DNA of 41,854 nt from an uncultured Verrucomicrobiales bacterium (GTDB lineage Bacteria > Verrucomicrobiota > Verrucomicrobiia > Limisphaerales > UBA1100). The notes under the pieces were generated by a model. It saw only the letters and a program-made list of their open reading frames with translations. It was not told the DNA's origin and did no database searches. The stretch covers positions 1 through 41,854 of the forward strand of contig CAJWKQ010000005.1 in the NCBI GenBank assembly GCA_913041895.1, written 5' to 3'. The position numbers and the translations under genes were made by a program. Every line of letters starts with the position of its first letter. Within the stretch, counting starts at the first letter, position 1. This document shows, one piece after another, positions 34,559 through 41,854 of this stretch.

Positions 34559-35802
34559 GTAAAACCAAGCAACATTGGTTAATAATCGCGCATTGTTTCA
34601 ATATGGATGGTCGTGCGGCAAGTCGTGTTGTAACAGATAGAGTATCTTTGTTTTTAGAACATAACATTGAACCTATAATTGTCAGTGCAGCTACAGGGGC
34701 GAAGCTTGATCAGTTTCAGCATTATCAGGTTATCTCATGGGCTCCTTCGGGCTTAAGGTTTGAACTTAGACATATGTTGGCCAATAGAAGATGGGTTAGA
34801 CTTATTTTTAATGTTTTAATTTCACCGTTCTATTGGATCGAACGGCTGTTTATCCGTTTGGACAGTCAATGGTCATGGTTTGCTTCGGCTTATATCAAAG
34901 GGTCTAAGTTGGTACGTGAAAAAAATATTTCTGTTGTGTACAGCTCAGGAGGAGCAATAAGCGCGCACATTGTGGCATTGCTTATAAAACGAAAATATTC
35001 CTCTGTTTGGATTGCTGAATTCCATGACCCTATCGGATTAAGAGAAATAAAATATAGAGGTCGATCCAGAGGTTTGTATGATTGGCTGGAACAAAAAATT
35101 TGTGATTCTGCAGATCACCTCTTATTCACGACAAAGGCAGCCAAGGCTCTTGCGAAAAAAAGATATGATGTAAAAGGTGAACTTCACACCGTTTATGCTG
35201 GTGTTGATCCTACAGTTGAAAAGCTCTCCTCGGAGAGAAAATTTGACGGGGATTTTGTCATTACGCATATCGGAAGCTTGGCAGGCAGAAGAAATTTGAA
35301 ATGTTTAATGCGTGCGTTAGAGTTGATCTATAGCCAACCCAGACAAATGAGTCTTTCCATAAGATTATACGGTACAATCGAGAGTTCTGTTAGAGCTGAT
35401 GTGGCGAAGAGTCCTCTTGAGCATTTGGTTCAGTTTGAGGGAACCGTACCAAGTTCTAAAGTCGGGCAAACAATGGCCGAAAGTGATTTGCTATTACTCG
35501 TCCATGGCGGACAGAAAATTGTTGCGCAAACAACTATCCCTTCAAAAGTATTCGAATATCTTCATTCATCCCGACCGGTTTTTGCATTAGTACAAGACAA
35601 CCACGAATTATATGAAATTCTAAAGGATGCCGGAGCATATGTTGCTCACGCTCTGGATGCAGAGGATATTGCAGATGTTTTAAATATTTGTTTAAAGGAT
35701 TACGAATCTCAAAATCTACGTTCTGTATCAGCAGGAGCCTTTTCAGCTACAGGTGCAGTCCGTAAAATAGTGAGCCTTGCAGATCGCAACGAGCTGATTT
35801 AA
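34555..35802 (+). CDS. GT4-like glycosyltransferase
   Basis: 415 residues. The N-terminal part includes a hydrophobic segment (LIFNVLISPFYWIERLF) that may bind the membrane. FVITHIGSLAGRRNLKCLM begins the donor domain, and TIPSKVFEYLHSSRPVFAL is the conserved segment of WbuB/CapH-like GT4 proteins, in place of a strict E-x7-E. It overlaps the previous gene by four bases and abuts wecB with no gap. Confidence 0.75.
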   Translation: MSKTKQHWLIIAHCFNMDGRAASRVVTDRVSLFLEHNIEPIIVSAATGAKLDQFQHYQVISWAPSGLRFELRHMLANRRWVRLIFNVLISPFYWIERLFIRLDSQWSWFASAYIKGSKLVREKNISVVYSSGGAISAHIVALLIKRKYSSVWIAEFHDPIGLREIKYRGRSRGLYDWLEQKICDSADHLLFTTKAAKALAKKRYDVKGELHTVYAGVDPTVEKLSSERKFDGDFVITHIGSLAGRRNLKCLMRALELIYSQPRQMSLSIRLYGTIESSVRADVAKSPLEHLVQFEGTVPSSKVGQTMAESDLLLLVHGGQKIVAQTTIPSKVFEYLHSSRPVFALVQDNHELYEILKDAGAYVAHALDAEDIADVLNICLKDYESQNLRSVSAGAFSATGAVRKIVSLADRNELI

Positions 35803-36918
35803 ATGCCAATTAAAGCTGCCATAATATTAGGAACACGACCTGAGCTGATCAAACTCGCTCCAGTGATTTCTGCAATGCGGGCAAGCCCCAATTTCGAACC
35901 CTTCGTATTGTCAACGGGTCAGCATAGGGAAATGCTGGATCAGGCGATGAGTATGGTCGGTATTGACGCTAATGTTGATTTGGATTTGATGAGGCCCAAT
36001 CAATTGCTGACTGGAGTCTTACAGGCATCAATAGGGGGTATTGGGAATACTCTAGTTAGGGAGAATCCAGATGTGGTCTTAGTTCAAGGTGATACAACCA
36101 CCGCTTTGAGTGGTGCTCAGGCCGGATATTTTATGGGCATACCTGTTGGCCATGTTGAAGCAGGTCTTCGAAGCGGCAACATAAACGCGCCATTTCCCGA
36201 GGAGATGAATAGGATTCTAATTAGCAGATTAGCTAAGTGGCACTTTGCTCCTACAGAGTTGGCGCGTGACAACTTGCTGGCTGAATCAGTTTCCAGTGAA
36301 GCAATTCATATTACGGGAAACACCGTCGTTGATTCACTGAAGGAATTAATCCGGCATAGAGCTCAAGATATAGAAAATAAAACAGCTGACAGAATAATCT
36401 CAAAAGGCAGCCGCTTGATTTTGGTAACCTTGCATCGAAGAGAAAGCTTCGGTGGCCCTATTGAGGACATATGTCGGGCTCTCACAGAAATCGTCAATGA
36501 AAATCAGAATGTTGAGCTGTTATTCCCGGTTCATTTAAACCCGAAAGTCAGAGAAGTTGTAAATCGGATATTGGGAGGGAACAAAAGGGTTCACCTTACA
36601 GATCCCTTAGATTATGGGGAGTTTATCGGGGCACTACGCAGTGCGTATTTTGTGATAACAGATTCTGGAGGAGTTCAGGAAGAAGCTCCTGTATTTGGAG
36701 TCCCGGTATTGTTAGTGAGGGAAGCAACAGAACGGATTGAAGGAGTAGATGCTGGTGTGGTGTGCAAGATAGGTTTTGATACTGAAAAGCTGATTTCAAT
36801 TTCGGATCAACTACTCAAGGATCCAAAGAAACACCGACAAATGAGCCAAGTAAAGAATTTATATGGTGACGGGAATGCTGCAAAACGTATAACGGAAATA
36901 TTGGCGCGCGAAGCGTGA
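35803..36918 (+). CDS. wecB: UDP-N-acetylglucosamine 2-epimerase (non-hydrolysing)
   Basis: 371 residues, full length. AAIILGTRPELIKLAP near the N terminus, VGHVEAGLRSGN near 114, TLHRRESFGGP near 209 and TDSGGVQEEAPVFGVPVL near 286 are the family's substrate-binding segments, with the catalytic acids in the usual places. It interconverts UDP-GlcNAc and UDP-ManNAc in the cytoplasm. No UDP-ManNAc dehydrogenase (WecC) is present in the window, so ManNAc itself, or a sugar finished elsewhere, may be used. It ends the plus-strand unit that begins with rmlA and converges with the minus-strand methyltransferase 11 bases away. Confidence 0.93.
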   Translation: MPIKAAIILGTRPELIKLAPVISAMRASPNFEPFVLSTGQHREMLDQAMSMVGIDANVDLDLMRPNQLLTGVLQASIGGIGNTLVRENPDVVLVQGDTTTALSGAQAGYFMGIPVGHVEAGLRSGNINAPFPEEMNRILISRLAKWHFAPTELARDNLLAESVSSEAIHITGNTVVDSLKELIRHRAQDIENKTADRIISKGSRLILVTLHRRESFGGPIEDICRALTEIVNENQNVELLFPVHLNPKVREVVNRILGGNKRVHLTDPLDYGEFIGALRSAYFVITDSGGVQEEAPVFGVPVLLVREATERIEGVDAGVVCKIGFDTEKLISISDQLLKDPKKHRQMSQVKNLYGDGNAAKRITEILAREA

Positions 36919-36929
36919 GAGCCAAAATC

Positions 36930-37697
36930 TTATTTTAAGCCAATTCCAATTATTGACTTACGCAAAGAGGGGATCAAATCGCGCAGCATAGTTCCTAGAT
37001 ATTTGATTCTATCGTTACCAACTCTGATTCTCCTCGACTTCAGGAAACTTACCTGAACGTCTTTAAATTCTGCTAAGTTCAAAAGCAATTCCAATTCGGC
37101 AACGGTGAATTCACGGTTGTGTCTATCAGGAAAAAAAGATTGGTTATTGTAGATTATTGGATCTACCCGTAGGTAGTTTCTTTCGTAATCCCAAGTGATG
37201 TTTTTACCTCTCAGGAGCCTGAGCCGGTTTCTAAAACAGGCAACATTAGGGACGTCAATGATTACTTTTCCTCCAGGAGATAAAACCCTTCTAAATTCCT
37301 TTACTGCTCCCAGATGAGAATAGGTAAAATGCTCTAGGCATTGCCCGCAAACCACTGCGTCAAAAAAATTGTCCGGAAATGGAAGAGGGTCTATTTCAAA
37401 ATTACACCGGGAAAAAACAATTTCCCTCTCCTTGAAAACACGAGGGTATCTTTCGGGGCAGTCAGTGTGGTCACATCCGTAACATTCGTGGCCCAGATGG
37501 TCGAGTGCGGCAAGAAGCATGCCGCCTCCACACCCGGCATCTAATACCTTTGATTGCCCCTCGCAAGCATGGATAACCTCGCTGTATTTATCGGCTGAAG
37601 AGTAGAAAATACTCCACATATTTTCCTGATTTTGGTCGAATAGTTGCCCCTCATGTGCGAGTTTAATGAGTTGCCTTTTAATTTGATTCTTGGTCAT
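36930..37697 (-). CDS. SAM-dependent methyltransferase (Methyltransf_11-like)
   Basis: 255 residues. KVLDAGCGGGMLLAALDHL is SAM motif I; YGCDHTD ends strand 2; FDAVVCGQCLEHF and GGKVIIDVPNVACF are motifs of the class I fold. The N-terminal third is a helical lid and the C terminus is basic. It may O-methylate a terminal glycan sugar. The frame opens at a TTG at 37748, only five bases from the divergent ABC gene; the ATG at 37697 leaves a 56-base divergent region and is preferred. Confidence 0.82.
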   Translation of the reverse strand: MTKNQIKRQLIKLAHEGQLFDQNQENMWSIFYSSADKYSEVIHACEGQSKVLDAGCGGGMLLAALDHLGHECYGCDHTDCPERYPRVFKEREIVFSRCNFEIDPLPFPDNFFDAVVCGQCLEHFTYSHLGAVKEFRRVLSPGGKVIIDVPNVACFRNRLRLLRGKNITWDYERNYLRVDPIIYNNQSFFPDRHNREFTVAELELLLNLAEFKDVQVSFLKSRRIRVGNDRIKYLGTMLRDLIPSLRKSIIGIGLK

Positions 37698-37753
37698 GAA
37701 TCCGTTACTTGAATCGGGACAATAGAGTTTAGCTCTGTAAAGGGACAAGATAA

Positions 37754-39619
37754 TTGGGTAATATTTTAGATATCCTTAAGTTTGGTTGGCCCTATTTACG
37801 CAAATACCGCCATCGTCTTGCAGTTGCGATTGTTCTGGGAATTTGCTTTGGACTTTTCAATGCAAGCTTTGTGTGGGGCACTAAAACATTATTTGAGCGG
37901 CTAGGTGGCGACAAGTCGCCACCAGTGGCCGAAAAAACCGCAACCGGCTCTATTGGAGACGTTCAAAAATTTCTCCTGCACACAAAGGAGACTGCAGATG
38001 AGGTAGTAGATTATTGGCTTCCTCCCTTCGATAAAGAGACTAATTCGATCGACAATTTTCGTCGCATGGTGGGTGCGATCCTATTTCTTCCGATGTTAGT
38101 AATGCTAAGGGGAGCAACAGGGTATGCGACGGGCTATTTAATGGGATGGGTGAGTGAAAATGCCATTAAAGATCTAAAACTTGATATCCACAAAAAGCTG
38201 CAAACTTTATCATTGGGATATTTTCAGCATCGGGAAATGGGAGGACAAACCATGTTGTTTAACACAGGAGTAGGAGCTGTTTGGAGGTGTTTGTATTGTG
38301 GATTCTCGGATTTAGTAAAAGAGCCTTTTGCGCTGCTTAGCATAATTGTTGCGCTGCTCATTCTGGATTGGAAGTTGACTATAGTTGGGCTTGTTTTTCT
38401 TCCTCTGACGATTGGGCCAGTAATAATTCTGGGCCGAAAAATAAGAAAACAGTCTGAAATTGCCTATGAAAAAGGGGAAGATCAGGACAGTCTAATTGTA
38501 GAGGTTTACTCGAATATACGGCTAATAAAGGCTTATTGTTTGGAAAGATTACAACAGAAGAGGTTTGAAAAACTCTATCAACAATTGGCGCGTGCTGGTA
38601 TCAAAAGATGGCAAGCTAAAGAAATAGTTAATCCAGCCGTGGAGTTTCTTGCCATGATCGGTTTTGGGGTACTTTTGGCTTATATCTTTTGGGAAGGTCG
38701 TTCCATACCTCAACTGATCGGTTTTATGACAGGAATGATAATGCTTTATCAGCCAGTAAAAAAGCTGGCTGGCATAAACACTTATTTTCAGGAGGCTGTA
38801 GTGGGGGCCAATATGGTGCGGGATGCAATGAAAGAAGAGCCAGCTGTAAAGGAGGATTCCGCCGCTTTAGAGCTAAAGGAATTTAGTGAAGAAATTAAAT
38901 TTGAAGGGTTGGAGTTTTCGTATGAGAAAAAGGCAGTGCTACAAAATTTTGACTTTAAAATTTCCAAAGGGATGAAAATGGGTGTGGTGGGTGAAAGTGG
39001 AGCGGGTAAAAGCACTTTGGTTAGCTTGCTATTGCGATTTTATGATCCGACCAAGGGACGTATTGCCATTGATGGAACCGACATAAGGGATGTGAGTTTT
39101 GAAAGCTTACGAAAGCAGATGGCACTGGTGAGCCAGGAAGTTGTGATCTTTGATCAGACAGTCTCAGAGAATATTGCTTGCGGCAAACTGAACGCCACAC
39201 GCGAAGAGCTTATTGATGCAGCAAAGGCGGCTAATGCCCATGAGTTTATTGAGGGGTTGCCCGAGGGATATGATACGCGTTTAGGCGAGCAAGGCACACG
39301 GCTTTCAGGAGGCCAACGACAGCGAATTGCTATTGCCCGGGCTTTTGTCAGGCAGGCTCCAATATTAGTCCTAGATGAAGCGACAGCATCCTTGGATTCC
39401 AAGGCAGAAGCGGAAGTGCAGGCTGCAATTGATCGCTTGGAACAGGGCCGCACGGTGTTGTGTGTGGCTCATCGGTTGTCGACATTACAGAAGATGGACA
39501 AGATCATTGTGTTGGAGCAAGGCCGCGTGGTGGAGTCTGGGAGCTTTGAGGAATTATTAGGAGCCGGCGGCATTTTTTCTGAGATGGCAGCTAAACAGGG
39601 GCTGAAAACGACCGACTAA
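37754..39619 (+). CDS. ABC exporter, MsbA/PglK type (possible lipid-linked glycan flippase)
   Basis: 621 residues, a half-transporter with membrane and nucleotide-binding domains fused. Membrane helices begin with AVAIVLGICFGLFNASFVWG. The coupling-helix region includes GYFQHREMGGQTMLFNTG. The NBD has GESGAGKSTLVSLLLRF (Walker A, near 412), LSGGQRQRIAIARAF (near 517), ILVLDEATASLDSKAE and VAHRLST. This architecture moves lipids such as lipid A (MsbA) or undecaprenyl-PP-heptasaccharide (PglK). The lid-like insert after helix 1 (about 60 residues including TADEVVDYWLPPF) is unusual. No Wzx is seen in the window, so a flippase role for the locus glycan is plausible. The TTG start has AGGGA upstream. 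It converges with galE, overlapping by four bases. Confidence 0.85.
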   Translation: MGNILDILKFGWPYLRKYRHRLAVAIVLGICFGLFNASFVWGTKTLFERLGGDKSPPVAEKTATGSIGDVQKFLLHTKETADEVVDYWLPPFDKETNSIDNFRRMVGAILFLPMLVMLRGATGYATGYLMGWVSENAIKDLKLDIHKKLQTLSLGYFQHREMGGQTMLFNTGVGAVWRCLYCGFSDLVKEPFALLSIIVALLILDWKLTIVGLVFLPLTIGPVIILGRKIRKQSEIAYEKGEDQDSLIVEVYSNIRLIKAYCLERLQQKRFEKLYQQLARAGIKRWQAKEIVNPAVEFLAMIGFGVLLAYIFWEGRSIPQLIGFMTGMIMLYQPVKKLAGINTYFQEAVVGANMVRDAMKEEPAVKEDSAALELKEFSEEIKFEGLEFSYEKKAVLQNFDFKISKGMKMGVVGESGAGKSTLVSLLLRFYDPTKGRIAIDGTDIRDVSFESLRKQMALVSQEVVIFDQTVSENIACGKLNATREELIDAAKAANAHEFIEGLPEGYDTRLGEQGTRLSGGQRQRIAIARAFVRQAPILVLDEATASLDSKAEAEVQAAIDRLEQGRTVLCVAHRLSTLQKMDKIIVLEQGRVVESGSFEELLGAGGIFSEMAAKQGLKTTD

Positions 39620-40602
39620 GTTGACTGTCCGTAACCTTTCGGGTTTTTCTTCATCCAAGCCCACGCACTTTCGATAATGGATTCGGTTGACTGGTGCTTT
39701 GCTTTCCAACCCAATTGCGAAAGAGCTTTTTGTGTAGAAGCAACTAATTCTGCAGGCTCTTCAGGCCTAGCGGGTAATTCCTTGATCGGTATGGGGTGAT
39801 TGGTAATCGCACGGCAGGCCTTAATGATTTCGTGTACTGAATCACCCTTGCCTCTGCCCAAATTATAGTCTCCTTTTACTCCTGGCTTCAGCGCCAAAAT
39901 GTGTGCCGAAGCCAAGTCTTCAACATGGATATAGTCTCTGATGCACGTGCCATCTAGAGTAGCGTGATTAGTTCCATATATCGCGAGGTAATCTAGTTGC
40001 CCCATTGCAACTTGTAGTAGCCTAGGAATTAAGTGAGTTTCAGGATCATGGAATTCTCCATGTTCTCGCGAAGCTCCTGCCGCGTTAAAATACCTGAAAA
40101 TGACTGCTTCCATTCCACTTTGCATAGCGTGTGAAAGCAACATTCGCTCAAACGCCAACTTGGATTCTCCGTATGGGTGTGTGGGAATCTGGGGGATAGA
40201 TTCGGTAATCGGGGTCTGTGAAGGGATACCGTAAGTTGCGCAGGTAGAACTAAATATGAACTTGCTTACATTATGCCTTCTTGCGCATTCGAGCAAAGTA
40301 AACCCATTAATGGTATTATTTCTGTAGTAAACAAGTGGTTTTTCCATAGACTCACCTACAATGGTGCTTCCTGCAAAATGAAGCACCGCGTCTGGAAGGC
40401 ATGCTTCAAAGATTTCATCCAATTTTTCGCTGCAACCGATATCTCCCTGAAAAAAACGGGCGTCTTTTGATACTGCTTCACGATGGCCGGTTATCAGATT
40501 ATCTATGACCGTTACCTGGTAGCCCTCAGAAATGAGTTTTTCGACGCAGATGCTGCCGATATAACCGGCTCCTCCCGTGACTAGGATAGACCTTACAGTC
40601 AT
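39616..40602 (-). CDS. galE: UDP-glucose 4-epimerase
   Basis: 328 residues, full length. ILVTGGAGYIGSICVEKL is the NAD site, IFSSTCATYGIPS gives the catalytic Ser/Thr region, HPYGESKLAFERML near residue 142 gives Y-x-x-x-K, and YNLGRGKGDSVHEII near the C terminus is typical of GalE. It interconverts UDP-Glc/UDP-Gal, and possibly UDP-GlcNAc/UDP-GalNAc (Gne-like). Which of these holds depends on a pocket residue I have not placed with confidence. In Campylobacter the Gne epimerase gene also neighbours the PglK flippase gene. Confidence 0.94.
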   Translation of the reverse strand: MTVRSILVTGGAGYIGSICVEKLISEGYQVTVIDNLITGHREAVSKDARFFQGDIGCSEKLDEIFEACLPDAVLHFAGSTIVGESMEKPLVYYRNNTINGFTLLECARRHNVSKFIFSSTCATYGIPSQTPITESIPQIPTHPYGESKLAFERMLLSHAMQSGMEAVIFRYFNAAGASREHGEFHDPETHLIPRLLQVAMGQLDYLAIYGTNHATLDGTCIRDYIHVEDLASAHILALKPGVKGDYNLGRGKGDSVHEIIKACRAITNHPIPIKELPARPEEPAELVASTQKALSQLGWKAKHQSTESIIESAWAWMKKNPKGYGQST

Positions 40603-40730
40603 GTAAACGCGTGATATAGATGGTCGGTTAGAAACAGTTCACCGTCTGAAAGTAAAGAATAACCAATCATGCTCCAAGTAATAAAGAGCAACTATGCCTA
40701 ACACACGTCAATAATTTGAAGGGTATGAAC

Positions 40731-41585
40731 TTACGATGCAAGAGCAGGCGTAGATGGGATAACCGGCTGATATTGGACGCCTAAAAGAGTATGTAGTTTT
40801 GCGTTCATGATAGTCATGTTCGGAAAACGATCTCTGGGCTGGTGGGCTAGGCACCGATGGATGAGCTGGCTCAATCCAACGGGCACTTGCGGGTTATGAA
40901 GATGGGCAGGTTTAAACAAGTATTTTTCATTCAACTGATTACGGCGTGATTCGTCAGGGGTTCGGCCTCCGAATGGTCGCAATTTGGTGAGTAGCTCATA
41001 GGCAGTGACACCCCATGAGTAAATGTCTGCACGATGATCCATTGCTTTTCCCATTAGCTGTTCTGGAGCCATATAGGCTGGGGTGCCAGATACATTAGGG
41101 TATTTTTTGGGTTTACGGGGCAACGATTGAGCTGTGTCAAAATCGAGCAAGCTTACATGACCATTTAGGGAAACCATGATGTTTTCGGGTTTGTAATCTA
41201 GATGGATCCAGCCTCGGTCATGTAGATGGTTAAGACCATCAGCCATCTGGATTAGAACGTCTGCGACATTGTCAACCAATTTGAGCCCACGCGACAAGAT
41301 TGCTTTGAGATCTGCTCCTTGAATATAATGGAGTACCATATAAGGTGTTTTATCGGCCTTACCATGATTAATGAATCGAATAATGTTGGGATGAGGAGAA
41401 AGTGTTTGGTGAACTTTTAGCCCAGTCTTGAAGAGCTTCGGCGCACTAGAGCTGGTTAGCCCACTGCTGCGGAGCTTTCTAACTGCAACTACGTTTTCAA
41501 ACTCGTCGGTCGCCATCCAAATCTCGGTGATGCCACCTTGAGCTATACACTCATGCAATAGGTAATTTCCGAATCTTTTCGCCAA
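40731..41585 (-). CDS. Ser/Thr protein kinase-like protein with atypical ATP-site residues
   Basis: 284 residues, a single kinase domain without a membrane anchor. CIAQGGITEIWMA is a shortened glycine-rich loop. VAVRKL (33-38) has Arg where the VAIK lysine is expected, with Lys one position later. The helix-C Glu is not found in FKTGLKVHQTLSPHPNI. IHLDYKPENIM near residue 125 keeps the catalytic Asp, Lys and Asn of HRDxKxxN with Leu for Arg, and LLDFDTAQ keeps the metal Asp of DFG with Asp for Gly. GTPAYMAPEQ and the DIYSWG segment are intact. It may be a weak kinase or a pseudokinase. The TTG start is supported by AGAAGG six bases upstream. No substrate is evident. Confidence 0.85.
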   Translation of the reverse strand: MAKRFGNYLLHECIAQGGITEIWMATDEFENVVAVRKLRSSGLTSSSAPKLFKTGLKVHQTLSPHPNIIRFINHGKADKTPYMVLHYIQGADLKAILSRGLKLVDNVADVLIQMADGLNHLHDRGWIHLDYKPENIMVSLNGHVSLLDFDTAQSLPRKPKKYPNVSGTPAYMAPEQLMGKAMDHRADIYSWGVTAYELLTKLRPFGGRTPDESRRNQLNEKYLFKPAHLHNPQVPVGLSQLIHRCLAHQPRDRFPNMTIMNAKLHTLLGVQYQPVIPSTPALAS

Positions 41586-41768
41586 TTTTAACCTTCTCTC
41601 TGCGACGTCAAATCTGCTGCTGTATACAAACTAATACTAAAACATTAAATAAATACCACCAAATCGCCGTTTTTTTTGCGCGTATGGGAGAAGATAAGAA
41701 TAAAAATCCCATTAATATGTCAATCCAAAGCTAATTTTGGGAATAATATTCCAATTTTACTGATTATT

Positions 41769-41854
41769 GTGCTAGTTGCCTGTAACTTTGGCCTTCGATT
41801 TGCTGTTAATAACATGGGAAAAGGGAATATATTGAAGGAGGCGAGTGTCAGATT
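41769..41854 (+). CDS. Possible N-terminal end of a gene leaving the right edge
   Basis: A frame open to the window edge reads VLVACNFGLRFAVNNMGKG from a GTG at 41769, with a hydrophobic stretch (IPILLIIVLVACNF) that could be a membrane segment. The frame is open further upstream, to a TTG near 41677. There is no convincing ribosome-binding site. It is equally possible that this is non-coding and that the gene starts just beyond the edge (see the AAGGAGG at 41835). Confidence 0.2.
   Translation, partial: MLVACNFGLRFAVNNMGKGNILKEASVR
41835..41841 (+). promoter_or_regulatory. Strong ribosome-binding sequence near the right edge
   Basis: AAGGAGG, an almost perfect Shine-Dalgarno sequence, lies 13 bases before the window end. 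The expected start would fall at or just past the edge; the GTG at 41845 is probably too close. It suggests a plus-strand gene divergent from the kinase gene. Confidence 0.35.

Noticed and set aside
1-41854. CRISPR arrays, tRNA or rRNA genes, insertion sequences, prophage genes
   Set aside because: None recognised: no regularly spaced repeats, no cloverleaf-like or rRNA-like segments and no transposase or integrase translations.

Overview
The window is a bacterial glycan-assembly locus. The organism is most likely a member of the Verrucomicrobiota or a related PVC phylum. That is an inference from moderately AT-rich DNA, many TTG/GTG starts, a very large exported TIG-repeat protein, exported metallo-beta-lactamase-fold proteins and a small Ser/Thr kinase; there is no rRNA or other phylogenetic marker.

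Left part (1-12132): the minus-strand gene running off the left edge is the N-terminal 345 codons of an STT3/PglB-type oligosaccharyltransferase. It is divergent from an RfaH/UpxY-like NusG paralogue, which heads a long plus-strand glycan operon: three GT4-like glycosyltransferases, a GT2, an asparagine-synthase-type amidotransferase, another GT4, a WecA/WbpL-like polyprenyl-phosphate sugar-1-phosphate transferase and a WbpM/PglF-like UDP-GlcNAc 4,6-dehydratase. An ops-like sequence sits in the leader of this operon.

Middle left (12150-21634): a minus-strand block encodes a 1273-residue exported protein with about six TIG/IPT-like repeats, a LolD/MacB-like ATPase and FtsX-type permease, a 592-residue exported membrane protein of unknown function, and a tandem metallo-beta-lactamase-fold protein. 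The TIG protein contains 13 copies of the extended bacterial N-glycosylation sequon D/E-x-N-x-S/T, by hand count.

Middle right (21781-29534): two plus-strand genes (DegT-type aminotransferase, methyltransferase) are followed by a decayed junction. Then comes a minus-strand operon: GT2, GT17, sugar N-formyltransferase, epimerase, DegT aminotransferase, and a methyltransferase broken at a C10/A8 homopolymer tract.

Right part (29623-40602): plus-strand rmlA, rmlB, a WaaE-like GT2, three GT4-like enzymes and wecB; then a minus-strand methyltransferase, a plus-strand ABC exporter of the MsbA/PglK type and a convergent galE. The window closes with a minus-strand Ser/Thr kinase-like gene with unusual active-site residues.

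Working model (inference): an initiating phosphosugar transferase and GTs build a lipid-linked oligosaccharide. Its sugars come from RmlA/RmlB, the dehydratase, aminotransferases, N-formyltransferase, WecB and GalE. The ABC exporter may flip it, since no Wzx or Wzy is visible, and the STT3 enzyme may transfer it to exported proteins such as the TIG-repeat protein. This is a pgl-like N-glycosylation set in an unexpected lineage. A conventional O-antigen or capsule role for much of the locus remains possible.
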